A stretch of 64,000 nucleotides of DNA, taken from NCBI GenBank assembly GCA_026005135.1, contig BPKM01000002.1:310001-374000 (forward strand), in the 5' to 3' direction. Position numbers and translations under genes: made by a program. Below are positions 46,514 to 55,684 of this stretch, piece after piece; within the stretch, counting starts at the first letter, position 1; every line of letters starts with the position of its first letter. The notes beneath the pieces are model-generated. The model saw only the letters and a list, made by a program, of their open reading frames with translations, was not told the DNA's origin and made no database searches. Source of the DNA: Leptospiraceae bacterium. Lineage in GTDB: Bacteria; Spirochaetota; Leptospiria; Leptospirales; Leptonemataceae.

Positions 46514-48094
46514 TTAGAAGTTTTGCTGAACAGATGCCTGTATTCTATAATCTACTACTTTATAGGTTTTATCTCTATATTACCCTTAGAATCCCAATAA
46601 CCGCTGGATTGGGTATAGAATAAAATTATATAAAAGATGAAAAATCTATAATCTTTTGCTAGTGGGACCTGTACTTAGAGTATAGTTATAAATTTGTGTA
46701 TTTACTCCAAGGTTTTTTTCAAATAAATCCTGTAAAACAATATCATCTTCCATATATTCTGCTTCGAAATATCCTAACATTACCCCAATAATGGTTTTTC
46801 CAGATTTAAATCGTACCTGTGGTATTAAAGCAGTAACAGATTTTATATTACTACCTCTTGCATATATAGTACTTGTTAACCTTACATCATCTTTAGCACC
46901 ATTATTTTCTATTTTACCATAGATAATACTATATTCTGTATCTTTACCCCATATAGGTTGTATCCAGTAAGATGTTACTTTTATAGGAGTATATTCTTTT
47001 TTAGTTACACTTGGTAATACAAGAAGAAGGTTTTGTAGGTCTTGATTGGTTATATCTGTTATTATTCCATTTCTTTGATCCAATAAGAAATTGGATTTTT
47101 CTGCATAACCACCGAGCATTAAAAGATGATATGTATTTTCTCCTTTAAAGTAATTAAATCTAATATGACCATTATTATCTTTATCGAATACAAATTTACC
47201 AAAGATTTGCCAGATCATTCCTTTTACTTTATTACGATTATTACCTATTTGTGTTGCAGTAGTATTATCATCGTAAGCAACAGTACTATCATAAGGTCTT
47301 AATTCGTTAAAATCTACGGTAAAACCAATATCAAATGCATCAGATTTATAGAGTAATTGTATATCTAAATCTGGTCTATCTGCCCATCGTTTATATTTAC
47401 GAGCCATAAGCATGCCGTCAGTTGTTACACTATTCGTAGATGGACCTGTATCTGTATGGTAAGCTCGATAAATGGCAGCAAGATTTAAGCTAAGTCCACC
47501 ACCTAAATCCTGTGTAAATCGTATCTGAGGAGAACGATTAAATGGATGGATGGGAACTAAAGGAGAAAATTGTACTGTTTCTGGATGATATCCAGCAACA
47601 AATAATGGATGCCAGGTTTGCCCTACTAATAATTTTGAAGCTCCCCAATCTAATTGTACATAGGCATGTCGATTCCTAAACAACCATGTATAACTATTAG
47701 AAGTTCCAAAGAAATCTGCTTCGATAAAACCTTTGGTTTTTGCTCCAAATGCATCGGGACCATTTAAGGTAACATTAATTCTTGTCTGAACTGCTGTAAT
47801 AGAGGTTTGTCTAACAGCATTAAGATCCTCGTTATTGCCATATATATAGATAAATTGTGCTAATGGATCTGTAATTACAGATGGGGCACTTGTTATCTGT
47901 TTTCTTTCTGCTGGATAGAGCATAAACATATCGTCACGAGCAGCTGTAACCGCACGGGAATCGTTAAACATATCTACTTTAACGAACCCGCCCCATTTAA
48001 TACCAGCTTCTCCTTCCTGAGAAAAAAGAAAGGAAGGAAAAGCAAGCGCAGCTAATGCTGCACTTAAAATAAATTTTAGTGTTTTTTTGTTCAT
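46514..48094 (-). pseudogene. Outer-membrane porin of the acetate module, 3' end frameshifted
   Basis: The first frame (48094 to 46646) gives 482 residues: signal peptide ending PSFLFSQ, then WGGFVKVDMFNDSRAV, NRHAYVQLDWGASKLLVGQT and many amphipathic strands, as in DcaP-like porins. It ends in a non-barrel tail TLSTGPTSKRL. Past the stop, other frames encode KDYRFFIFYIILFYTQSSGY, WDSKGNIE and, after a second shift near 46580, DKTYKVVDYRIQASVQQNF, which ends in Phe at 46514 as a barrel should. Two indels (near 46660 and 46580) would restore a full barrel of about 525 residues. Its promoter-proximal AAAGGAGAGAGAG leader groups it with acs and actP, suggesting it admits acetate or a related acid. 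Confidence 0.72.
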
Positions 48095-48097
48095 AGT

Positions 48098-48117
48098 GAA
48101 CCTCTCTCTCCTTTAAC
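48098..48117 (-). promoter_or_regulatory. GA-repeat ribosome-binding leader of the porin gene
   Basis: TTAAAGGAGAGAGAGG lies 8 bases before ATG 48094, so here the shared GA string is displaced upstream relative to acs and actP and the final GAGG serves as Shine-Dalgarno. Confidence 0.7.
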
Positions 48118-48444
48118 CGTTTAATTTAAAACCGTATTAGTGCAAGCAATTTTATATTTTATTATATTAAATCAAAAATTCCTCCCTTATATAAATCTAA
48201 AAAATATCTACACTTTTACATTTGCTTTGATTTTTATTCTGATAGTTTTTATAGTAATTTTAATATCTCTTAACAAGAGAGGATTTTTTATTTTTTTATA
48301 TATAAACATATTAAAATCAATTCCCCCAGAAATCTAATTTTACATTTTAATATTGTGTAAAATTTTTGCAAGTATTTTTTAATAGTAATTCTAAAAAAAT
48401 GAAAAATTTTATAAAATATATTTATATTAATGAAGCGAATTCAT
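48118..48444. other. AT-rich intergenic spacer
   Basis: About 330 bases between the porin and oxidoreductase genes. A 65-codon hydrophobic open frame on the plus strand (48140-48337) has no ribosome-binding site and is probably chance. I see no repeat, RNA or clear promoter; the porin promoter must lie here. Confidence 0.55.
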
Positions 48445-49492
48445 TTAAAATTTTATAACAACTTTCCCTGTACTCTCGCCAGATTGAAAAAACTTTATCG
48501 CTTCGTAAGAATCTTTAAAATCAAAAACCTTTGCGATATGTGGCTTTCTCCAGTTTATTTTTTGCATATTCTCTATCATTCGTTGAAATAATTCTGTTTT
48601 ATCATAAAGCCAGATTAGATTAAAACCAAAAATCCCATAATTCTCTATCAATTAGATTTAAAGGCATAATTTTATAAAATGTTAAATACTTATAGGCTAA
48701 CCATAAATAATTGGGTCTATTGGACTTTCGCATTAAATCTGCTGCTCCATATATAATATAAATTCCACCTCGATTTAATAATTGAAATTGAGGTTTAAAA
48801 TATTTTCCCGATACAGCATCAAAAATAATATCAAACCCTCTCTTTTTATGTTGTTTTAGATGACTTTGTAAATCAGAAAAAAACTTCTTTGGATTTTTAT
48901 CTCGGATTAAAATATCATTTTTATCTACTCCATAATCCTGTAATATGGGAATTTTTTTTTCTGTTCCAATAATTGCGCAATATTTCGCACCAAAATGATG
49001 CAATATTTGTAAGGAATGTAATCCAACACCACCTGCTGCAGATTGTAATAAAACATAAGAATTAGAATTTAATCTTCCCAGTTCTACCAACCCATACCAG
49101 GCTGTTAAAGATTGTACAAAAAATGATGCTGCTTCTTCAAAGGTCCATTCTTTCGGTTTTGGATATAAATAATTTGGACCAACATCAACATAATTTGATA
49201 ATGCACCAAATCGAGTTGTTCCTATCACTTCATCTCCGACTTGAAAATTTGTCTGAACCTTTTTTCCTATTTCTTCTATAATACCAGAAAATTCCAGACC
49301 AGGCGAAAAAGCTCCTTTCGGTGTTGCAGAATATAAACCAAGACAGGCAAATATATCTGCAAAATTTAATCCTACTGCTTTAACATTTACCCTGATTTTA
49401 TGATCCGATAAAGGTTTTAAATCTTCTTCGACAATTTTATGATTTTTTAAATTACCTGCTTTTATCTGTACATAGCTAATTTTTTTATTCAT
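48445..49492 (-). pseudogene. Quinone oxidoreductase-like MDR dehydrogenase, frameshifted
   Basis: The 5' frame (49492 to 48620) encodes a zinc-independent medium-chain reductase: GLNFADIFACLGLY, SPGLEFSGIIEEIG, VGDEVIGTTRFGA, SFFVQSLTAWYGLVELG and the NADPH-binding QSAAGGVGLHSLQI. It stops after NLIDRELWDFWF. The remainder lies in another frame from about 48651: ENYGIFGFNLIWLYDK, VFDFKDSYEAIKFFQSGEST and GKVVIKF, the usual C-terminus. One indel near 48640 restores about 348 residues. Reduction of quinones or enones is the family role; no clear operon partner. It is transcribed toward the porin gene. Confidence 0.75.
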
Positions 49493-49796
49493 AAATCCCT
49501 CGTTAGTATATATTTTTGATTTTTAAATCAATAGTATACAGAAATAATTTTAACTTAAAACTGACAAGAAAAATGTTATTTTTTTTTATTATAACTATAA
49601 TATCATGCATTACATAGATAAAAAAATAGCATAAAATAAAGTTTAATTGAATTAAAAAATTTGTAAGCGTTCAAAGAAAGCCGTATAATTTATAGTTCTT
49701 ATTAACTTTGCTTCTAAATTGTTATTTTATAATAAAAAAATTTGATTTTCTTATATTTTTTTAGTAAGATTTTTAATAAAAATTAGACTATAATTA
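49493..49796. other. AT-rich divergent spacer
   Basis: Just over 300 bases between the divergent oxidoreductase and DUF1564-like genes. No repeat, RNA or strong promoter recognised; poly-A and poly-T tracts only. Confidence 0.55.
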
Positions 49797-50318
49797 TTGA
49801 TGGCTACTTATATTAGAAAGAATATACAAAGTCCTAACGAAGAACTAGAAGAATCAAGTAATACGACTATTTTACACTTTATGATTTATTTACCCTATAA
49901 AGAAGATTTGCAGGATTTAAGAAATCAGCATTCCAGCTATTCGGATATGTTTTTGTTTTTAATTTCTAAATACATAGAAAGATTAAAAAAATTAGCAAAT
50001 CAAAAGAAAACCAGTAAAAAAATTTATCAGATAGTATGTAATGATTATGAACACTATTCTATAAGAGTAAGTCAGAATATTCATCAATTATTAAAAGACA
50101 TATCCGAGATGACAGGTTATAGTGTAAGTCATATTATAAGATTACTAATAGAATGGGAATGTTATAGAAGGTTTGATGATAAGGTATCTCTATTAAGGGT
50201 TCCGTTAAGGGAAATTGGTCGTGAATTTGTAACAAGTATTACAGAAATCAGGATAGAGCATCGATTTTATAGGGCAAGGGAACTGGTAGAAGAAGATATC
50301 GAAATATTATGTGCTTAA
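49797..50318 (+). CDS. DUF1564-like protein (intact copy)
   Basis: 173 residues. Layout: an N-terminal segment TTILHFMIYLPYKEDLQDL, a helical DMFLFLISKYIERLKKLA, and a central ribbon-helix-helix-like part YSIRVSQNIHQLLKDISEMT with GYSVSHIIRLLIEWECYRR, then a charged tail. The same order (STLLIPE-like strand, LLxxYR helix, then a helix-turn-helix with LLxLD) is what I remember of Leptospira DUF1564 proteins, hence the tentative assignment. It is probably a DNA-binding or selfish-type family, since two decayed copies (16600 and 22525) exist in this window. No ribosome-binding site is visible before the ATG. Confidence 0.65.
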   Translation: MMATYIRKNIQSPNEELEESSNTTILHFMIYLPYKEDLQDLRNQHSSYSDMFLFLISKYIERLKKLANQKKTSKKIYQIVCNDYEHYSIRVSQNIHQLLKDISEMTGYSVSHIIRLLIEWECYRRFDDKVSLLRVPLREIGREFVTSITEIRIEHRFYRARELVEEDIEILCA

Positions 50319-50343
50319 AATAATTTACGAAAATATAAATTGA
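50309..50343 (+). repeat. 35-bp repeat, copy 2 (partner at 16776-16810)
   Basis: Contains the last codons and stop of the intact DUF1564-like gene and the noncoding bases AATAATTTACGAAAATATAA beyond; one mismatch to the relic copy. Confidence 0.9.
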
Positions 50344-50513
50344 ACACTTACAAAAATTTCTTATAATACACGAAATTTTTTATTATATAAATATGTTTCA
50401 AAATTCTTGTCTTGTGGTCAATAGTAAAAAAATGAGTTATTTAACATTACAAACAAAAAATTTATTGATAATTAAAAAAAATTCAAATATATTTTAAAAT
50501 TGGTATTAGAATT

Positions 50514-52661
50514 ATGAAGGAAACAAAAACAAAAAAATCTAATAAAAATAATGCAAATTTTCCAAAATTAAAAGATAAAACACTTGTTATTGTAGAATCA
50601 CCCTCAAAAGCAAAAACAATTAACAAATATTTAGGTAAAGATTATATTGTAGAAGCCTCAATGGGGCATTTAATAGATTTACCAAAATCACGAATGGGTG
50701 TAGATGTTAAAAAAGATTTTGAACCCGAATATATTACAGTAAGAGGAAGAGCATCAGTTTTAAATAAATTAAAAAAAATAGCTTCTTCTGTTAAAGATAT
50801 TCTTCTTGCAACAGACCCGGATAGAGAAGGAGAAGCAATTTCTTATCATATTGCAAATTTTATAAAAGATAAAAACCCCAACATAAAAAGAATTGAATTC
50901 CACGAAATTACAGAAAATGCTATTAAAAATGCCATTAAATCACCACGCGATATTAAAATGGATTTAGTCTATGCTCAACAGGCAAGACGTGTATTAGATC
51001 GTCTTGTTGGTTATAATATCTCTCCTATTTTATGGCAAAAGATTAAAAGAGGACTTTCTGCTGGTAGAGTTCAATCTGTTGCTTTACGACTTATATGCGA
51101 AAGAGAAGAAGAAATTCAAAATTTCGTACCAGAAGAATACTGGACAATTGAAGCAGAATTTATTGCAAATAAGAAAAAATTAAAAACTTTATTGATTCAA
51201 ATCAATCAAACAAAACCAGAAATTAAAAACGAAGAAGAAGCAAACAAAATAGTAGAAGATTTAAAAACAATACCAGAATATATTGTTCATTCCATAAAAG
51301 TTAAAGAAAGGAAAAGACAACCCACAGCACCTTATACAACTTCTAAATTACAACAGGATGCAGCGAATCGATTGGGATTTACATCTCAAAAAACAATGAT
51401 GGTTGCCCAGCAATTATATGAAGGTGTAGAAATAGAAGGAAATCCCGTAGGTCTTATTACCTATATGAGAACAGATAGTACAAGGGTAAGTCCAGAAGCA
51501 TTAAATCAGGTTCGTACATTTATAGAAAAAACTTATGGCAAGGAATTACTAAGCGAAAAACCGCGTATTTTTTCTAAAGCATCTAAGAATGCACAGGAAG
51601 CTCACGAAGCAATTCGTCCAACTAATGTAGAATTTACTCCAGAAAGAGTAGCCCCCTTTTTAACAAAGGATCAACTAAAATTGTATCAACTAATATGGAA
51701 TAAATTTGTTTCTTCTCAAATGGCAGAAGAAATTTCAGAAACAACCTCCATCGATATAATAGGGAAAAAAGAAAATATGGAATATCTTTTTCGAGCAAAT
51801 TTTAAAAAAATCAAGTTTAAAGGTTTTACACTAATATATAATGACGAAGAAGATAAAGATACTTTTAAAGAATTCCAAATTGAAGAAAATGATAAAGTAA
51901 AATTAAATCATATAACACCAAATCAACATTTTACACAACCACCACCTCGATATACAGATGCTACAATGGTAAAAACCTTAGAAGAAAGCGGAGTGGGACG
52001 ACCTTCTACCTATGCACCTACAATACAAACATTATTAAAACGTTATTATGTAGTAAGGCAACAACGTGCTTTAAAACCAACTGAATTAGGAATGCTCGTA
52101 AATAAAATGTTGATTCAATTTTTTCCAGAATTGGTTGATATTAATTTTACAGCTAAAATGGAAGAGGAACTGGATCAAATAGCAAATTCTGAATTAAACT
52201 GGGTTGATATGCTAAGAAAATTCTATCATCCTTTTATGGATACTGTCCAGCATGCTTTAGAAAATATGGAAAGTCTTAAAACCTATTTAGATGAACCAAC
52301 TGATATCAAATGCGAAAAATGTGGTCGACCAATGGTAAAAAAAATTGGGAAAAATGGTTATTTTCTTGCCTGCACTGGTTTTCCAGAATGTATGAATGCA
52401 AAATCTATTCCCTTAGGTAAATGTCCAATTTGTGGCGAAGGTGATGTTGTATTAAAAAATTCCCGCAAAAAACGAAGTAGACCTTTTTATGGTTGTTCAA
52501 GATATCCAGAATGTGAATTTACTACATGGGACAAACCAGTGGAAGGAAGGACATGTCCTAATTGTGGAAAACTTTTATTAGAAAAATCAGATAAAGAAAA
52601 AGGAAAATATATTGCCTGTTCTTCTTGTGATTATACAGAAAGTGAAAGTAAAACTGCTTAA
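50514..52661 (+). CDS. topA: DNA topoisomerase I
   Basis: 715 residues. Toprim domain: TLVIVESPSKAKTINKYLG (catalytic Glu) and TDPDREGEAISYHI (DxDxE-type metal site). The active tyrosine lies in LITYMRTDSTRVS (about 315-327). Three C-terminal zinc ribbons follow: CEKCGRPMV...CTGFPEC, CPICGEGD...CSRYPEC and CPNCGKLL...CSSC, all with four cysteines except that the last pair is shortened. It relaxes negative supercoils. A Lys-rich N-terminal tail of about 20 residues precedes the domain. It converges with the M23 peptidase gene at its 3' end, one base apart. Confidence 0.97.
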   Translation: MKETKTKKSNKNNANFPKLKDKTLVIVESPSKAKTINKYLGKDYIVEASMGHLIDLPKSRMGVDVKKDFEPEYITVRGRASVLNKLKKIASSVKDILLATDPDREGEAISYHIANFIKDKNPNIKRIEFHEITENAIKNAIKSPRDIKMDLVYAQQARRVLDRLVGYNISPILWQKIKRGLSAGRVQSVALRLICEREEEIQNFVPEEYWTIEAEFIANKKKLKTLLIQINQTKPEIKNEEEANKIVEDLKTIPEYIVHSIKVKERKRQPTAPYTTSKLQQDAANRLGFTSQKTMMVAQQLYEGVEIEGNPVGLITYMRTDSTRVSPEALNQVRTFIEKTYGKELLSEKPRIFSKASKNAQEAHEAIRPTNVEFTPERVAPFLTKDQLKLYQLIWNKFVSSQMAEEISETTSIDIIGKKENMEYLFRANFKKIKFKGFTLIYNDEEDKDTFKEFQIEENDKVKLNHITPNQHFTQPPPRYTDATMVKTLEESGVGRPSTYAPTIQTLLKRYYVVRQQRALKPTELGMLVNKMLIQFFPELVDINFTAKMEEELDQIANSELNWVDMLRKFYHPFMDTVQHALENMESLKTYLDEPTDIKCEKCGRPMVKKIGKNGYFLACTGFPECMNAKSIPLGKCPICGEGDVVLKNSRKKRSRPFYGCSRYPECEFTTWDKPVEGRTCPNCGKLLLEKSDKEKGKYIACSSCDYTESESKTA

Positions 52662-52662
52662 A

Positions 52663-53595
52663 TTATTTAACTTTTATAAAAGGCAAAGGATCTAAAGGTT
52701 GAGATAAACCAATTCTAACTTCATAATGTAAATGATTTCCTGTAGCCCTTCCACTTCTTCCAACAAGTGCTATTATCTGTTTTTCTGTAACAAATTGATT
52801 TTCTTCTACAAGAATTTGACTACAATGGGCATAAAGAGATTGAAATCCAAGCCCATGATGTAAAATAAGATGAAATCCATATCCACTATTTGTATTTTTA
52901 AATACACGTAAAACAATACCATCAGCTGCTGCTAAAATAGGTGTATTTTGTGGCGCTGCAAAATCCATTCCATTATGAAAATTTCCTTCAGATTGATGAA
53001 ATGGATCCTGTCTATATCCAAATCCAGATGTTATACTGAATGTTCCAGGATACATTGGTATTCCTTTAGGAATAATATTATAAATATGACTTTTATGCCA
53101 TAACTGTTCTAGTAATAAAGAAGGTTTTTTATGTAAATTGATTTTTATAAATGTTTTTAATTGATTAGATAATACTATTTCTTCTTCTATACGATTAGAT
53201 ACCTGAATTAGATTTGTATCTGGATTTACCTGCAAATGTTTTTCTACAATATTATAAATTTTTTTAGGATAAAGATTTATGATATTTTGATTTATATTGT
53301 TTAATAAACTTTCATTGATTTTTAATGAATAATAAATATTATATAAAAGTAATTCCTGTTTTTTAAAATTTTGTAAGGCTTGTTGTCTATGAATATTTTC
53401 AATTCTATCGTACACAAATAAAGATAATAAAATACCTATTATTAAAAAAGGGAAAAGAATAGAATAAAAATTTAATTTTAATTTTTTAGGATCTTTTGTT
53501 ATATCTGTATATATCAACACTGTTATACCATTCCAACCCCATTGAATATATTTATAAATTTTTTTAAAAAAACCCTTATTTATAAAACCAGACAT
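52663..53595 (-). CDS. M23-family (LytM) peptidoglycan endopeptidase, membrane-anchored
   Basis: 310 residues if started at ATG 53595; a start at 53643 would overlap the divergent pcnB 5' region. One membrane helix (FYSILFPFLIIGILLSLFV), a periplasmic linker with a possible coiled coil, then the LytM core: GFGYRQDPFH, FHNGMDFAAPQNTPILAAAD (metal His and Asp) and GRATGNHLHYEVRIG (HxH). Both zinc-site motifs are intact, so it is likely an active D,D-endopeptidase rather than a divergent EnvC/NlpD activator. Neither start has a ribosome-binding site. Confidence 0.85.
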   Translation of the reverse strand: MSGFINKGFFKKIYKYIQWGWNGITVLIYTDITKDPKKLKLNFYSILFPFLIIGILLSLFVYDRIENIHRQQALQNFKKQELLLYNIYYSLKINESLLNNINQNIINLYPKKIYNIVEKHLQVNPDTNLIQVSNRIEEEIVLSNQLKTFIKINLHKKPSLLLEQLWHKSHIYNIIPKGIPMYPGTFSITSGFGYRQDPFHQSEGNFHNGMDFAAPQNTPILAAADGIVLRVFKNTNSGYGFHLILHHGLGFQSLYAHCSQILVEENQFVTEKQIIALVGRSGRATGNHLHYEVRIGLSQPLDPLPFIKVK

Positions 53596-53662
53596 ATTTT
53601 TTACAATGTCAGAGATAAAATACTTGATTTTAAAAGCAACCAAAATAGTTTTAATATTTATA

Positions 53663-55075
53663 ATGTTGAGAATTTTGGATAAAGTGAAAGATTTATTCTC
53701 AAGAAAAAAAAGTATTGATTCCTTCTTAAAATATCCAGAAGGAAAAAGAATTTATAGAGAATTTCATCCACTTCGAAATAGTATGATGGATCCAGATGGA
53801 TTAAAAATTATCAATAGACTTGTTAGAAATAAATATAAGGCTTATTTTGTTGGTGGATGTATTAGAGATTTATTATTAAATCGCAATCCTAAAGATTTTG
53901 ATGTTGTTACAAATGCAACACCTAAGGAAATCAAAAGATTATTTGCCAATAGTAGAATTATTGGTAAAAGATTTCGTATTGTTCATGTTTATTTTAAAAC
54001 TCGCAAAAAGGGGAATGAATTAAAAATTATAGAAGTTTCTACTTTTAGAAAATTACCCGAACATAGATTAAACGGAAATATAAAAGATATTGATCATTCT
54101 CTTTTAAGAAGAGATAATGTTTATGGAACCCCTAAGGAAGATGCTGCCCGACGTGATTTTACTATGAATGCCCTATTTTATGATCCAATCAAAGAAGTTA
54201 TTATAGATTATACTGGTGGTGTAGAAGATATTAAAAATAGAATTATTAGAGTAATTGGACCTCCAGATATTTCTTACAAAGAAGATCCTGTTCGGATGTT
54301 AAGAGCTGCAAAATTTGCTCCTTTACTTGATTTTCAAATAGAAAAAAAATCACTTAAAGCAATAGAAAGGAATAAATATGAAATTTTAAAAGTGAATAAA
54401 AATCGCCTTCACGAAGAATTTATGAAAATCTTTAGAACAGGTATTTCTGCCAGTATAATGGAATCTTTATATAACTGTGGTTTATTTGATGTTTTATTTC
54501 CGGGAATCATTCAAGCTAGTATAGAAAATATACCTAAGGATTTAAAACCTAAAAAAATCCAATTTGTAGATACACCAGTAGCAAAACGATTACAGGTAGC
54601 AGATCGAATGTTAGCAGAAAGAGAAGATTTAACATTTAATATATATCTTTCTTTAATTTTCGTAGATCTTGTAAGTGATATCTTCTATCCTGAAATAAAA
54701 AAGAAAAAAGAAAGTATTGATCAATACATAAAAAGAAAATTAGAACCACTTTTTCAACATTTACAATTATCTGGTAGAGATCAGGAAAGGATTTTTCAGA
54801 TTTTTGTAGCACAACGTCAGATAGGTAGTGTTGCTTTTGATCAAAAGAAATTAAATAAACAAAAACAGCAAGAAATTAAAGAAAAAAAATACTTTTTCGA
54901 AGCATTTATGGTTTATAAAATATTTTCCATTGCTCAAGAAAACGAAGATATGATTCAAAAAGCTATGATATGGGAAATTGGTCCAAGGAAAAAACCACCC
55001 ATAGATGCAAGAATCGTTTCTCTTTATTATAAACCTCCTAAATCAACATTTAAAAATTTTGTTGAAGATTTATAA
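53663..55075 (+). CDS. pcnB: Poly(A) polymerase or CCA-adding-type nucleotidyltransferase
   Basis: 470 residues from ATG 53663 (MLRILDKVKDLFSRKKS), preferred over 53606 to avoid overlap with the divergent peptidase gene and because it matches the usual distance to the catalytic core. Class II pol-beta motifs: FVGGCIRDLLLNRNPKDFDVV (GG and DxD), RRDFTMNALFYDP and EDPVRMLRAAKFA. The long C-terminal helical region (about 260-470) with basic tail suits PcnB rather than Cca. It adds 3' poly(A) tails to RNAs for degradation. Head-to-head with the M23 peptidase gene. Confidence 0.88.
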   Translation: MLRILDKVKDLFSRKKSIDSFLKYPEGKRIYREFHPLRNSMMDPDGLKIINRLVRNKYKAYFVGGCIRDLLLNRNPKDFDVVTNATPKEIKRLFANSRIIGKRFRIVHVYFKTRKKGNELKIIEVSTFRKLPEHRLNGNIKDIDHSLLRRDNVYGTPKEDAARRDFTMNALFYDPIKEVIIDYTGGVEDIKNRIIRVIGPPDISYKEDPVRMLRAAKFAPLLDFQIEKKSLKAIERNKYEILKVNKNRLHEEFMKIFRTGISASIMESLYNCGLFDVLFPGIIQASIENIPKDLKPKKIQFVDTPVAKRLQVADRMLAEREDLTFNIYLSLIFVDLVSDIFYPEIKKKKESIDQYIKRKLEPLFQHLQLSGRDQERIFQIFVAQRQIGSVAFDQKKLNKQKQQEIKEKKYFFEAFMVYKIFSIAQENEDMIQKAMIWEIGPRKKPPIDARIVSLYYKPPKSTFKNFVEDL

Positions 55076-55080
55076 AATTC

Positions 55081-55680
55081 TTATTCCGCTGTATTTATAT
55101 GTGATTCTTCTACTAATAATTTACTTAATTTAAATAAACCTTTTTCTAATTTTAATTCATCAATTAAATTATGTATATTATGAATTAATTCTTCATAAAT
55201 TGGATAGATTTCTTCGTAACTTTCTTTATTAATCTTTTTTAAAAAAATAGATTCTTCTTTATTATCCTTTTGAATTTGTTTATGTATGACCTCTAATAAT
55301 TGTGGAATAATTCTTTTTAAATTTCCATCAATTTCATCCATTCGATATAAGATTTCTCCAACTTCGTTTAAAAGTCTATTTTCTTCTTCGATTCTCTCGT
55401 CTTTTTTTCTTAATTTATTATATAAATTAAAATAATAATTATAATTTAGAAAAAGTTTCTTTTTTAAAGATAAAGCAATTTGAATAATTCTTAAAAAAGA
55501 AAAATAATATAATGGTACAGGATAAGGTTTAGTAAATGATTCAATCTTTGTTAAGAGTTTTTCTGGTATTTCCTCTTGATACGATTCTAATTCCGAAATA
55601 ACTTTATCATATTCATCTTTTTTATGAACATCAATCATATCTTTATATAGTTCTTTATATAATTCTAAAGGATTTTCCAT
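55081..55680 (-). CDS. Hypothetical coiled-coil protein
   Basis: 199 residues, acidic and basic heptads, e.g. YNKLRKKDERIEEENRLLNEVGEIL and RIIPQLLEVIHKQIQKDN (each a fragment of a longer helix). No signal peptide, membrane segment or known motif. It lies 4 bases after the argH stop on the same strand, so it is co-transcribed with argH; it converges with pcnB with a 5-base gap. Family not recognised. Confidence 0.6.
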   Translation of the reverse strand: MENPLELYKELYKDMIDVHKKDEYDKVISELESYQEEIPEKLLTKIESFTKPYPVPLYYFSFLRIIQIALSLKKKLFLNYNYYFNLYNKLRKKDERIEEENRLLNEVGEILYRMDEIDGNLKRIIPQLLEVIHKQIQKDNKEESIFLKKINKESYEEIYPIYEELIHNIHNLIDELKLEKGLFKLSKLLVEESHINTAE

Positions 55681-55684
55681 ATTT

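Noticed and set aside
48140..48337. 65-codon hydrophobic open frame on the plus strand
   Set aside because: No Shine-Dalgarno, composition of random AT-rich DNA, and it lies in the porin promoter region.
53606..53643. Head-to-head coding overlap between pcnB and the M23 peptidase gene
   Set aside because: Both genes have later in-frame ATGs (53663 and 53595) that fit the families and remove the overlap.
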